Shown here in pieces: positions 6,424-13,250 of a stretch of DNA of 26,613 bases; positions within the stretch are counted from its first letter, which is position 1; every line of letters starts with the position of its first letter. The stretch is from Trebonia sp030042015 (lineage in GTDB: Bacteria > Actinomycetota > Actinomycetes > Streptosporangiales > Streptosporangiaceae): assembly GCF_030042015.1 (NCBI RefSeq), contig NZ_JASIAL010000550.1, positions 1 through 26,613 of the forward strand. The letters are read 5' to 3'. A program made the translations under genes and the position numbers. The notes under the pieces are model-generated. The model had not been told where the DNA came from. It saw only the letters and a program-made list of their open reading frames with translations, and did not search any database.

Positions 6424-7287
6424 TCAGGACCCCACCCCGTTCGGGTACCACGTGAAGTAGGCCTCCATCGTGTGGAAGAGGTCGAGGGTGTCCACGTAGT
6501 CTGCCTTCTCGCCTGCGCCGGCCACGCCCATCATCAGCATGAAGTCCAGGAAGCCGTGCGTGGCGTTGCCCGGCAGCCACAGGCTCTCCAGCGAGACCTC
6601 GCCGAGTGCCTTCTCGATGTCGCCGTTGGCGATCCAGTCGACGGCCTTGCGGTCGAACTCCGGGTCGGGGCCGTGCGGGCCGAACTGGCGGGGGCCGCCG
6701 AGCTCGAGCGACAGGTGACCGGTCCCGATGATGGCCACTCGCTGGTCGCTCGGCCAGGATTCGACGAGCTCCCTGATCGCCTTGCCGAGCTGGACGTACC
6801 GTTTCGGCTGCGGCAGCGGCGGCGCGAAGATGTTCGTGTAGACCGGCACGATCGGCAGGTCGGCCTGCGGTCGCAGGGTGATCATGGGGCAGGTCACGCT
6901 GTGGTCGATGCGCAGCTCGTTGCTGAACGCCAGGTCGAAGCCCGCGTCGAGGCCGTCCCTGAGGATGTGCGTGGACAGGTCTTCCTGGCCCTTGAAGAAC
7001 ATCCGGGGCAGGCCGAACTCGCGCTCCTCGTTGTACCAGTTCGCGTCGTAGAACGGCGCCTTGCCGACGAGGAACTGCGGCATGTTGTCCAGCCAGATCT
7101 GGTGGAAATGATCGCTGCCCACGAGGACGAGGACGTCGGGGTTGGCCCGGGTGAGGGTCTCGCGGAACGCGGTGATCTTGGCCACCCACTCGTCGGCGAA
7201 CGGCGGGCGGTCCTCGCCGGTGGTAGTGCTGGCTCGGTAGTAGAACGGGTGGTGGGTCGAGGCGATGACCGCTGCGACGGTGGCCAT
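6424..7287 (-). CDS. ligB: LigB-like catalytic subunit, class III extradiol ring-cleavage dioxygenase
   Basis: This 287-aa protein starts MATVAAVIASTHHPF. His12 and the pair His60/His62 (VGSDHFHQ) match the two iron-ligand positions of LigB (His12, His61). His191 in GTGHLSLELGG corresponds in place to the catalytic base His195. An acidic residue around 230-234 could be the third ligand, but this was not aligned. The enzyme would use Fe(II) and O2 to open a catechol ring next to a hydroxyl (meta cleavage). ATG 7287 has AAGGGAG 6 nt upstream. It lies between the citryl-CoA-lyase-like gene and ligA. Confidence 0.88.
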   Translation of the reverse strand: MATVAAVIASTHHPFYYRASTTTGEDRPPFADEWVAKITAFRETLTRANPDVLVLVGSDHFHQIWLDNMPQFLVGKAPFYDANWYNEEREFGLPRMFFKGQEDLSTHILRDGLDAGFDLAFSNELRIDHSVTCPMITLRPQADLPIVPVYTNIFAPPLPQPKRYVQLGKAIRELVESWPSDQRVAIIGTGHLSLELGGPRQFGPHGPDPEFDRKAVDWIANGDIEKALGEVSLESLWLPGNATHGFLDFMLMMGVAGAGEKADYVDTLDLFHTMEAYFTWYPNGVGS

Positions 7288-7321
7288 GGCGGCTCCCTTG
7301 CCGTGGGGATTGGTTCGGGGG

Positions 7322-8137
7322 TTATTTCGGGCTAGCTGCTTCTGCTTCAGGGTCAACATAGGTGGCGTTGCGGTCCACCGCCAGATAGATGTCGTTCGCG
7401 ATCGGCATGCGCTGCTCTTCGGCCAGCTGGCCGAGCAGGCCGGCGGCCCTGGCGAGCAGCGCGAACCCGCGCAGCATGGCCAGCGGCAGGCCCAGGTCGG
7501 CGAGCACGGCACCGCAGGTGCCGGCGCCGTTCAGCGGCAGCGTCCGGCCGAGGACCTGCGGGTGGACCCGGCCGATCGCCTCGAACAGGCGCAGGTGGGG
7601 CCCGCGGACTCCCTCTTCTTCGGCGATCTTAATGAGCACAGGCGTGCGCGGGTCGCGAACCTTGTGCACGGGGTGACCAAGGCCGGGGACGAACTTCTTC
7701 GCGGCACGGGCCCTGGTGACGGCCGCCAGGGCGAGCTCGTCGTAGCCGCTGTCATCGGCCGGCAGCGGCTCGCCCAGGGCCGAGGCCTGCGCGAGCACCC
7801 CGGCGAGGAACTGGCCGCAGTCCTCGGTGACGCCGAGGAACCGTGACCCGCCGCCGAGCAGCCCGGCGGCGAGCGCGCCCTGCAGCGAGTCCGGAGCGCT
7901 CAGGTAGGTCAGCCTGGCCGCGATCGCCGTCGGCGTGAAGCCGTGGTCGGCGAGCGCGACGAGCACGGCCTCGAACACGCGCACCTGCGAAGGCGTGGGA
8001 CGGCGCTGAGTGACCATCCACAGCGTGAGCTCGCCGAACCCGACCTTGCCCATCAGGTCGTCGGCCAGGTTCTGGCCGAGCAGGGTGATCGTGTCGGCGT
8101 CGGAGGTGCCGAGCGAGGTCGGGTATTCCTGCGTCAT
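7322..8137 (-). CDS. Citryl-CoA lyase-like member of the citrate synthase family
   Basis: At 271 aa this is a short citrate-synthase fold lacking the large N-terminal part of true citrate synthase (about 430 aa). It carries FVPGLGHPVHKVRDPR (His155, His158), AGLLGGGSRFLG, and RTLPLNGAGTCGAVL near the active-site and CoA regions. This architecture matches proteins annotated as citryl-CoA lyase, which split citryl-CoA into oxaloacetate and acetyl-CoA. Its ATG overlaps the CoA-transferase stop by 4 nt (ATGA) and has GGAGGG 6 nt upstream. Tight coupling to a CoA-transferase supports a transferase-makes-thioester, lyase-cleaves-it sequence. The true substrate is unproven. Confidence 0.8.
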   Translation of the reverse strand: MTQEYPTSLGTSDADTITLLGQNLADDLMGKVGFGELTLWMVTQRRPTPSQVRVFEAVLVALADHGFTPTAIAARLTYLSAPDSLQGALAAGLLGGGSRFLGVTEDCGQFLAGVLAQASALGEPLPADDSGYDELALAAVTRARAAKKFVPGLGHPVHKVRDPRTPVLIKIAEEEGVRGPHLRLFEAIGRVHPQVLGRTLPLNGAGTCGAVLADLGLPLAMLRGFALLARAAGLLGQLAEEQRMPIANDIYLAVDRNATYVDPEAEAASPK

Positions 8138-9294
8138 GCCGGTCCCTCCAGCCAGGCGCGGATCTCGTCGCCGTGCTCGTCGAGTTCCGGCGGCGCGAGC
8201 GGATAGCTGGCAGGCGTCGCCGAGAACCCCACCGGGTGCCTGATCCCTGGCCGTGTCCTGTCCCCCGTGCCCGCGATGACGATCGGGTCAAGCCCGATCT
8301 TCTGCGCGAACTCGACCCCCTTGTCCACGGTGTTGATCGGCCCGCACGGCACCCCGGCCGCGATGAGCAGGTCGAACCATTCGGCCGCCGAGCGGGCCTT
8401 GAGCTTCTCGGCGAGCAGCGGCCGCAGCTTGTCCCTGTTGGCCGTGCGGCCCGGGTTGGACGAGAACATCGGATCGTCGGCCAGTTCGGGCGCGCCGATC
8501 ACCTCGCAGAGCTTGCGGAACTGCGCGTCGTTCCCCGCGGTCACGATCAGGTCCCCGTCGCCGGTGGGCAGCGGCTCGTAGGGGAACAGGCTCGGGTGGG
8601 AGTTGCCCATCCGGAACGGGACGACCCCGGCGGCCGCGTACGCGCTGGTCTGGTTGACCATGCCGGACATCGCCGAGGCCATCAGGCTGGCCTCCAGATG
8701 CTGCCCCATTCCTGTCGCGTTCCTGTGGTTGAGCGCGGCCAGGATCGCGATCGTCGTGTGCAGCCCGGCGATCACGTCGAACGCCGAGATGCCGGCCCGG
8801 TACGGCGGTCCGTCCGGTGATCCGGTGAGGCTCATCAGCCCGGACATCGCCTGAACCATCAGGTCGTAGCCGGGCAGATCCTTGCCGCCGCCGCTGCCGA
8901 ACCCGCTGATCGAGGCGTAGATGATGCCCGGGTTCCCCGCGCTGACCGAGTCGAAGTCCAGGCCGTACCTGGCCAGGCCACCCGGCTTGAAGTTCTGCAC
9001 GAACACGTCGGCGCGGCGGGCCAGGGTCTTGGCGAGAGCAAGGTCGCGCTCGTTCTTCAGGTCGAGCGCGACCGACCGCTTGTTGCGGTTGATGGCCAGG
9101 AAATATGTGGATACGCCATCCTCGGTGATCGGAGGCACCCAGCTGCGCGTGTCGTCGCCGGCTGGGCTTTCCACCTTGATCACGTCCGCACCCAGGTCAG
9201 CCAGCAGCATCGTGCAGTACGGCCCGGCCAGCACGCGAGAGAAGTCGGCGACGAGCAGCCCGGCAAGCGGACCGGGCCGGTCAGGATCGCTCAT
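8134..9294 (-). CDS. CaiB/BaiF class III CoA-transferase
   Basis: This 386-aa protein opens with VADFSRVLAGPYCTMLLADL and GADVIKVE, the family N-terminus that binds CoA. Asp144 in GYDLMVQAMSG is the expected catalytic aspartate (Asp169 of formyl-CoA transferase). The family transfers CoA between carboxylic acids through an aspartyl-CoA anhydride. The ATG at 9294 is preferred because GGAAGGG lies 6 nt upstream; an earlier in-frame ATG sits in front of that site. A regulatory palindrome lies 25 bp upstream. It leads the structural genes and shares a 4-nt overlap with the lyase gene. Confidence 0.9.
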   Translation of the reverse strand: MSDPDRPGPLAGLLVADFSRVLAGPYCTMLLADLGADVIKVESPAGDDTRSWVPPITEDGVSTYFLAINRNKRSVALDLKNERDLALAKTLARRADVFVQNFKPGGLARYGLDFDSVSAGNPGIIYASISGFGSGGGKDLPGYDLMVQAMSGLMSLTGSPDGPPYRAGISAFDVIAGLHTTIAILAALNHRNATGMGQHLEASLMASAMSGMVNQTSAYAAAGVVPFRMGNSHPSLFPYEPLPTGDGDLIVTAGNDAQFRKLCEVIGAPELADDPMFSSNPGRTANRDKLRPLLAEKLKARSAAEWFDLLIAAGVPCGPINTVDKGVEFAQKIGLDPIVIAGTGDRTRPGIRHPVGFSATPASYPLAPPELDEHGDEIRAWLEGPA

Positions 9295-9318
9295 GCAGTA
9301 CCCTTCCATCTGGCCTTC

Positions 9319-9343
9319 TGTCCGCATAACGGACATGTGTCCG
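9319..9343. promoter_or_regulatory. Probable IclR operator before the CoA-transferase operon
   Basis: TGTCCG-CATAA-CGGACA at 9319-9335 is a perfect 6+5+6 inverted repeat, with a further TGTCCG half-site at 9338-9343. The same sequence type (TGTCCG-CATGC-CGGACA) occurs upstream of the iclR gene at 10371-10387. Its place between the regulator stop (9377) and the CoA-transferase start (9294) suggests a separately controlled promoter for the structural genes. Confidence 0.75.
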
Positions 9344-9376
9344 TCTGCCGAGTATGGGGACTCCCGCCGGCCGCTG

Positions 9377-10249
9377 TCAAGACACCTCCTCGGTGGCGGC
9401 ACCCGCCGTGACCTGCGGAACACTCTGCAGCACCGCCCAGTCGGCGCTGATGGCGCCCGCCGTCTGGAGCAGCAGCGGGAGGTGCTTGCCCGTCAGTACC
9501 TCAAGGGGCGTCTCGGCCGCGTGCGAGTTGACGTTCAGCGCCGCGATCACCCGCCCGTCGCCGTCCCGCAAGGGCACCGCGACAGAACGGATGCCGGGGG
9601 CGAGCTGCTCGTCGGTGAGCGCCCAGCCGCGTGCCCGGACCTCGCGCAGCACCGCGGCGCGCTCGGTTGCGTCCGGCTGCCACCGCGGGGCAATGCCCGA
9701 CCGGCTGGGCTCGGCGAGGACGCGTTCTGCTTCATCGGGCGGCAGGGATGCGAGCAGCACCTTGCCGAGCGACGTCTGCATCGCCGGGAAACGAGTGCCG
9801 ATCGTCACGGCAAGCGTCACGATCTTCGGCACCGCGACCCTGGCGACGTAGACGATGTCCGATCCGTCGAGCTGCGCGATCGACGTTGACTCCCCGGTAC
9901 GGGCGACTAGCGCCGCCATGTGCGGCCGCGCCACCTCCCACAGGCCGCGGGACAGCACGTACGACATGCCAAGGTCGAGCACCCGCGGGGTCAGCTCGTA
10001 GCCTCCGGTCGCCTGCCCCAGCTGACCGGTGCCTGGCCCGGCATGCCCCAGCTGGCCGCCAACCTGCCTGACGTAGCCCAGTTGCTCAAGCGTGAGCAGG
10101 ATCCTTCGGGCAGTCGGCCTGGGCAGGTCGCTCGCCGCCGCTACCGCGGCCAGTGACATGACGGGCTGGCCCGGCCCGAAGGCGCGGATGACATCGAGGC
10201 CGCGGGCGATCGCCTCGATGAAGTCAGGGCTGTTGTCCCGACGAGCCAC
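9377..10249 (-). CDS. IclR family transcriptional regulator
   Basis: This 290-aa protein has an N-terminal winged HTH (about residues 15-80: IARGLDVIRAFGPGQPVMSL through PRPTARRILLTLEQLGYV) and a C-terminal effector domain (LSRGLWEVARPHMAALVART, then APGIRSVAVPLRDGDGRVIA). It belongs to the PcaR/PcaU-like branch that often controls aromatic-acid catabolism. There is a glycine-rich insertion of about 20 residues (GGQLGHAGPGTGQLGQATG) in the wing, containing a doubled GQLG, which is unusual. The start is GTG at 10249 with AGGAGG 5 nt upstream. It is divergent from the amidohydrolase and just upstream of the CoA-transferase-lig genes. Aromatic or ring-fission effectors are likely but not shown. 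Confidence 0.9.
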   Translation of the reverse strand: MARRDNSPDFIEAIARGLDVIRAFGPGQPVMSLAAVAAASDLPRPTARRILLTLEQLGYVRQVGGQLGHAGPGTGQLGQATGGYELTPRVLDLGMSYVLSRGLWEVARPHMAALVARTGESTSIAQLDGSDIVYVARVAVPKIVTLAVTIGTRFPAMQTSLGKVLLASLPPDEAERVLAEPSRSGIAPRWQPDATERAAVLREVRARGWALTDEQLAPGIRSVAVPLRDGDGRVIAALNVNSHAAETPLEVLTGKHLPLLLQTAGAISADWAVLQSVPQVTAGAATEEVS

Positions 10250-10370
10250 GGTCGGCCTCCTGCTGGTGCTTCGTGCTCATGCTCGGTGCGTGCTTGGTTC
10301 ATGCCGGCCGGCGCGGGTTTGGTGCCGGCTTGCGGAGCGTCCCCCGCACTGTAGCGCTTTCCGGCCTGGT

Positions 10371-10387
10371 TGTCCGCATGCCGGACA
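10371..10387. promoter_or_regulatory. Probable IclR operator upstream of iclR
   Basis: TGTCCG-CATGC-CGGACA is a perfect inverted repeat with the same arms and spacer length as the site at 9319-9335. It lies 122 bp before the iclR start and 154 bp before the amidohydrolase start, fitting autoregulation and possibly divergent control. Confidence 0.72.
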
Positions 10388-10412
10388 CAGGAACGCACGC
10401 GGCCAGCTGTTA

Positions 10413-10448
10413 GCCAGACAACTCTGGCAGTTCAGGTGTCTTGACACC
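10413..10448. promoter_or_regulatory. Two adjacent palindromes overlapping the -35 region
   Basis: GCCAGA-CAAC-TCTGGC (10413-10428) and GGTGTC-TT-GACACC (10435-10448) are both perfect inverted repeats. The second covers the -35 box of the amidohydrolase promoter. Their arms differ from the IclR site, so a second regulator may act here. Confidence 0.5.
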
Positions 10449-10469
10449 GTGCTGAGAAAGGGACAGTGT
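10441..10469 (+). promoter_or_regulatory. Sigma-70-like promoter of the amidohydrolase gene
   Basis: TTGACA (10441-10446) is followed after 17 nt by CAGTGT (10464-10469). This gives a consensus -35 and an acceptable -10, about 70 bp before the ATG at 10541. Confidence 0.6.
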
Positions 10470-10497
10470 TCCGATCAGGTTTCAGCCGACCGACTAT

Positions 10498-10511
10498 CGG
10501 ACGATCGTCCG
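10498..10511. promoter_or_regulatory. 14-bp palindrome in the amidohydrolase leader
   Basis: CGGACGATCGTCCG is a perfect palindrome about 20-35 nt downstream of the predicted transcription start. It contains the GGAC/GTCC core of the IclR sites but in the reverse arrangement, and could be a roadblock operator. Confidence 0.5.
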
Positions 10512-10540
10512 CACAGCCACCTCACAGTGGAGGTTTCCTC

Positions 10541-11989
10541 ATGACATCAGCGGGACCGCAGCCGGGCCAGCCGGTCGTGTTCCGGAATGCGACCGTGCTC
10601 ACGATGGACGACGCGCACACCATTCTCACCGGCACGGATGTCCTGGTCTCCGGCGAGCGGATAGCGGAGATCGGCACCAGCCTGGCGGTGCCCGACGGCA
10701 CCCTGGAGATCGACGCGGCCGGCGGCATCCTCATGCCGGGGATGATCGACACCCACAGGCACATGTGGCAGACGGCCATGCGGGGGTACGGGGCCGACTG
10801 GACCCTCACGCAGTATTTCGTCTACTACTACCTGACCTGGGGCAAGAAGTTCCGCCCGCAGGACGTCTACGCGGGCAACCTGCTGTCCGCGATCGAGTCG
10901 ATCGACGCGGGCGTGACGACCACCGTGGACTGGTCGCACGGGCTGCGGACGATCGACCACGCCGAGGCCGCGACCGACGCCCTGGAAGAGGTGCCTGGCC
11001 GGTTCGTCCTCGCTTACGGGAACATCCACCAGGGGTCGTGGGAGTGGTCCACCACGCCTGAGTTCCGCGACTTCTACGCGCGCCGGTTCGCGGGCAAGGG
11101 CGACATGCTCGGCTTCCAGCTCGCCTTCGACCTGCCCGGTGTCGAGGGATTCCCGGAGAAGGCGACGTTCGAGGTGGCCCGCGAGCTCGGGGTGCCGGTG
11201 ACGACGCACGCCGGCGTATGGAAGGTGACCAGCGACGTCGGCATCAACCAGATGTACGACAACGGGTACATGACGCCCGGGACGATCTACGTGCACGCCT
11301 CGACGCTGTCCCCCGACTCCTACCACAAGATCGCCGCGACCGGCGGCTTCGCCTCGGTCTCCACGGAGAGCGAGTGCAACGCCGGACAGGGCTATCCGCC
11401 CACCTGGCGGCTGCGCAAGTACGGTATCCCCGTCTCGCTGTCCCAGGACACCAGCGTCTGGTGGAGCGGCGACATCTTCGCCGCGATGCGGGCCACGCTC
11501 AACGCCGACCGCGTGATGGAGCACTTCGAGGCGCACGCGGAGGACAAGACCGTCACCAACCACATCCTGCGGGCCGAGGATGTCGTCCACTACGCGACTC
11601 GCGGCGGGTCGAAGGCCCTGGGCCTGGACTCGGTCGTCGGCAGCGTGGCGGCCGGGAAGAAGGCCGACCTGGTGCTCGTGAAGAACGTCAACTCGCCGGT
11701 CGGCTTCCCGATCCTGCACCCGTATGGCCACCTGGTCTACCAGGCGCAGCGCGGCGACGTGCATACCGTCGTGGTCAACGGCAAGGTCGTCAAGCACGAC
11801 CACAAGCTCGTCGGCGTGGACCTTGGCCACGCCAGGGCGGCGATTGACGAGACGATCTCCTACCTCAAGGCCGAGCACGGGCAGGAGGAATGGGAGAACG
11901 GCATGCACCCGGAGATCCCCGAGCACGAGACGCTCGCGAACCCGTACACCTACCGGGAAGACGTTTCGGCCTGGAAAGAGTCCGAGTAA
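10541..11989 (+). CDS. Metal-dependent amidohydrolase (TrzA/AtzB/SAH-deaminase-like)
   Basis: This 482-aa protein has a beta-sandwich N-terminus (FRNATVLTMDDAHTILTGTD) and a TIM-barrel with DTHRHMWQ (His72, His74), His223 (VTTHAGVW), His252 (IYVHAS) and Asp303 (LSQDTSVWW). This is the ligand and catalytic set of subtype III amidohydrolases, which hydrolyse amino or chloro groups on N-heterocycles or deaminate purine-like compounds. The C-terminal strand returns to the sandwich (VVVNGKVVKHDHKLVG). GGAGG lies 7 nt before the ATG. It is divergent from iclR and ends in a strong terminator. The substrate is unknown; the neighbouring genes suggest an aromatic or heterocyclic compound. Confidence 0.88.
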   Translation: MTSAGPQPGQPVVFRNATVLTMDDAHTILTGTDVLVSGERIAEIGTSLAVPDGTLEIDAAGGILMPGMIDTHRHMWQTAMRGYGADWTLTQYFVYYYLTWGKKFRPQDVYAGNLLSAIESIDAGVTTTVDWSHGLRTIDHAEAATDALEEVPGRFVLAYGNIHQGSWEWSTTPEFRDFYARRFAGKGDMLGFQLAFDLPGVEGFPEKATFEVARELGVPVTTHAGVWKVTSDVGINQMYDNGYMTPGTIYVHASTLSPDSYHKIAATGGFASVSTESECNAGQGYPPTWRLRKYGIPVSLSQDTSVWWSGDIFAAMRATLNADRVMEHFEAHAEDKTVTNHILRAEDVVHYATRGGSKALGLDSVVGSVAAGKKADLVLVKNVNSPVGFPILHPYGHLVYQAQRGDVHTVVVNGKVVKHDHKLVGVDLGHARAAIDETISYLKAEHGQEEWENGMHPEIPEHETLANPYTYREDVSAWKESE

Positions 11990-12003
11990 CCCCTGGTTGA
12001 CAG

Positions 12004-12041
12004 CGCGCCGGGCCGGCTGGGCAGCCGGCCCGGCGCGTTTT
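12004..12041 (+). terminator. Intrinsic terminator after the amidohydrolase
   Basis: A perfect 15-bp stem has arms CGCGCCGGGCCGGCT (12004-12018) and AGCCGGCCCGGCGCG (12023-12037) and loop GGGC. It is followed by TTTT and lies 14 nt after the stop codon. Confidence 0.93.
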
Positions 12042-12058
12042 CATGCATCGCGCCCTGA

Positions 12059-12081
12059 CATATGTAGTTCACCGATATATG
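12059..12081. promoter_or_regulatory. AT-rich imperfect palindrome before the PadR gene
   Basis: CATAT at 12059-12063 and ATATG at 12077-12081 bound a 23-bp imperfect inverted repeat ending 8 nt before the PadR start. It is conspicuous in this high-GC context. AT-rich palindromes of this kind are typical PadR autoregulation sites, so self-repression is likely. Confidence 0.6.
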
Positions 12082-12089
12082 CCGAGGGT

Positions 12090-12422
12090 ATGAGCATTCG
12101 TCCGATGCAGGAGGCGACGTTCCTGATCCTGACCGCGCTGGCGGCCGGCAGCCAGCACGGCTACGGGATCATCAGCGAAGTCGCCGACATCTCCGGCAAG
12201 AGGGTCCGGCTGCGGGCCGGCACCCTCTACACGGCCCTGGACCGCCTCCGGGCGGACGGGCTGATCGACGTGGACCGGGAAGAGGTCGTGGACAACCGGC
12301 TTCGGCGCTACTACCGGCTCACGCCCGAGGGCGGGCTGCGGCTGGCCGCGGAAGCGGCCCGGCTGCAGGCCAACGCCAACGCCGCGCTCAAGCGGCTGAA
12401 CCCTGCACTTGGGGTGATCTAG
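12090..12422 (+). CDS. PadR family transcriptional regulator
   Basis: This 110-aa winged HTH reads PMQEATFLILTALAAGSQHG, then YGIISEVADISG, LRAGTLYTALDRLRADGLID and DNRLRRYYRLTPEGGLRLAAE. These are the core PadR motifs: GT(L/I)Y, the recognition helix and an RRYYRLT wing. It carries only a short C-terminal dimerisation helix (PadR-s1 type). The ATG at 12090 was chosen; GAGGG lies only 1 nt before it, so a leaderless start or the ATG five codons later is possible. Its TAG at 12420-12422 directly abuts the GTG of the membrane gene, a usual pairing in actinobacteria. Confidence 0.9.
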   Translation: MSIRPMQEATFLILTALAAGSQHGYGIISEVADISGKRVRLRAGTLYTALDRLRADGLIDVDREEVVDNRLRRYYRLTPEGGLRLAAEAARLQANANAALKRLNPALGVI

Positions 12423-13060
12423 GTGAACGACACGACCGAACTCGAGCGCGGGTACCGGCGGCTCGTGGCCTGCTACCCCGGTCGTTCAGCCGCGAGAACG
12501 AGGAAGAGATCGCAGGGGTGCTGCTGGCTACCGCCAGGGATGGCCAGCGGCGGCCCCATCGCGGAGTCCGCGGACCTGGTCAGGGCGCCGTGCGGATGCG
12601 CGTGGGGCTGTCCCGCTCACCGCGGGCCGTGCTCTACGCCGTCCGGCTCATGTACGCCGGCGCGATGGCGGAGGTGGCCGCCCTGGTCATCTTCGCGCTG
12701 ACCGCCGCTCGTGCGGATTTCCTCCTGAATCATCCGCTTGTCACGGCGGCGCAGCTCCAGCAGGTCAACGCGCACATGGTTGGGGACTGGGTCGGGCTCT
12801 CCATCGCCATCGGGTTCTGGCTGTGGATGGCCTGGGCGAATGGCCGGGGACACGACTGGGCCCGGCTCGTGTGCATCAGCTGCTTCGCCCTCAACACGAT
12901 CACGCTGCTCGCCGGGCTCGGCACGGGCATCGCTCGCTATGCCCCTGCCGCCACGATCGCCTGCGCGGTGACGTGGGCCATCGGCTTCGCCGCGCTGGCG
13001 CTCATCTTCTGCAAGCCGTCCTGGGGCTATGACACCCGCCGGGCGGCAGCAGCGCAGTAA
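12423..13060 (+). pseudogene. Frame-broken membrane protein gene paired with PadR
   Basis: The product can be read only by changing frame three times. The GTG at 12423 gives NDTTELERGYRRLVACYP. The next frame (from about 12480) gives RSFSRENEEEIAGVLLATAR and DGQRRP. The first frame returns for IAESADLVR (about 12555-12585). The second frame resumes with GAVRMRVGLSRSPRAVLYAV and four hydrophobic segments to a TAA at 13058. Joined, this is the familiar PadR-partner layout: a short N-terminal helical region and then membrane helices. The breaks fit loss of a C near 12479, gain of a C near 12556 and loss of a G near 12586, all in C or G runs. It is either a sequencing artefact or a decayed gene. 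Confidence 0.75.
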
Positions 13061-13077
13061 CCGTTCCTGCAGCGTGC

Positions 13078-13097
13078 CCCGTACCTCGAGGTACGGG
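13078..13097. terminator. 20-bp perfect palindrome after the membrane gene
   Basis: Arms CCCGTACC and GGTACGGG flank a TCGA centre, 17 nt after the stop codon. It is likely a transcript-end hairpin; there is no U-tract. Confidence 0.5.
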
Positions 13098-13203
13098 CGC
13101 GCAGTCGTGTTGCCGCCCGGGTGGCTGAGGCCGCGCCAGAAGACCCCCGCATCGGCACCGCTACGGCGCCGTGTAACGCCTCAAGCCGGGAAGCACGGCT
13201 GAT

Positions 13204-13247
13204 GTCAAGGCCACCTTGACGCTAGGAGTCGTCAAGGATAACCTGAC
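13204..13247 (+). promoter_or_regulatory. Leaderless promoter with two overlapping operators
   Basis: TTGACG (13216-13221), 17 nt, then TAACCT (13239-13244) make a good promoter whose -10 ends 6 nt before the ATG at 13251. The mRNA should therefore start at or next to the start codon. GTCAAGG-CCA-CCTTGAC (13204-13220, perfect) overlaps the -35 and GTCAAGG-ATA-ACCTGAC (13231-13247, imperfect) overlaps the -10. The copies are 27 bp apart start to start. Both boxes lie inside the operators, as expected for a repressed promoter. Confidence 0.72.
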
Positions 13248-13250
13248 GCC

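Noticed and set aside
6364..7335. A long plus-strand frame opposite ligB
   Set aside because: It is the antisense shadow of ligB; composition is Val/Arg-rich with no motif.
10547..11926. A 459-codon minus-strand frame
   Set aside because: It is antisense to the amidohydrolase, which has full metal ligands, a ribosome site and a terminator.
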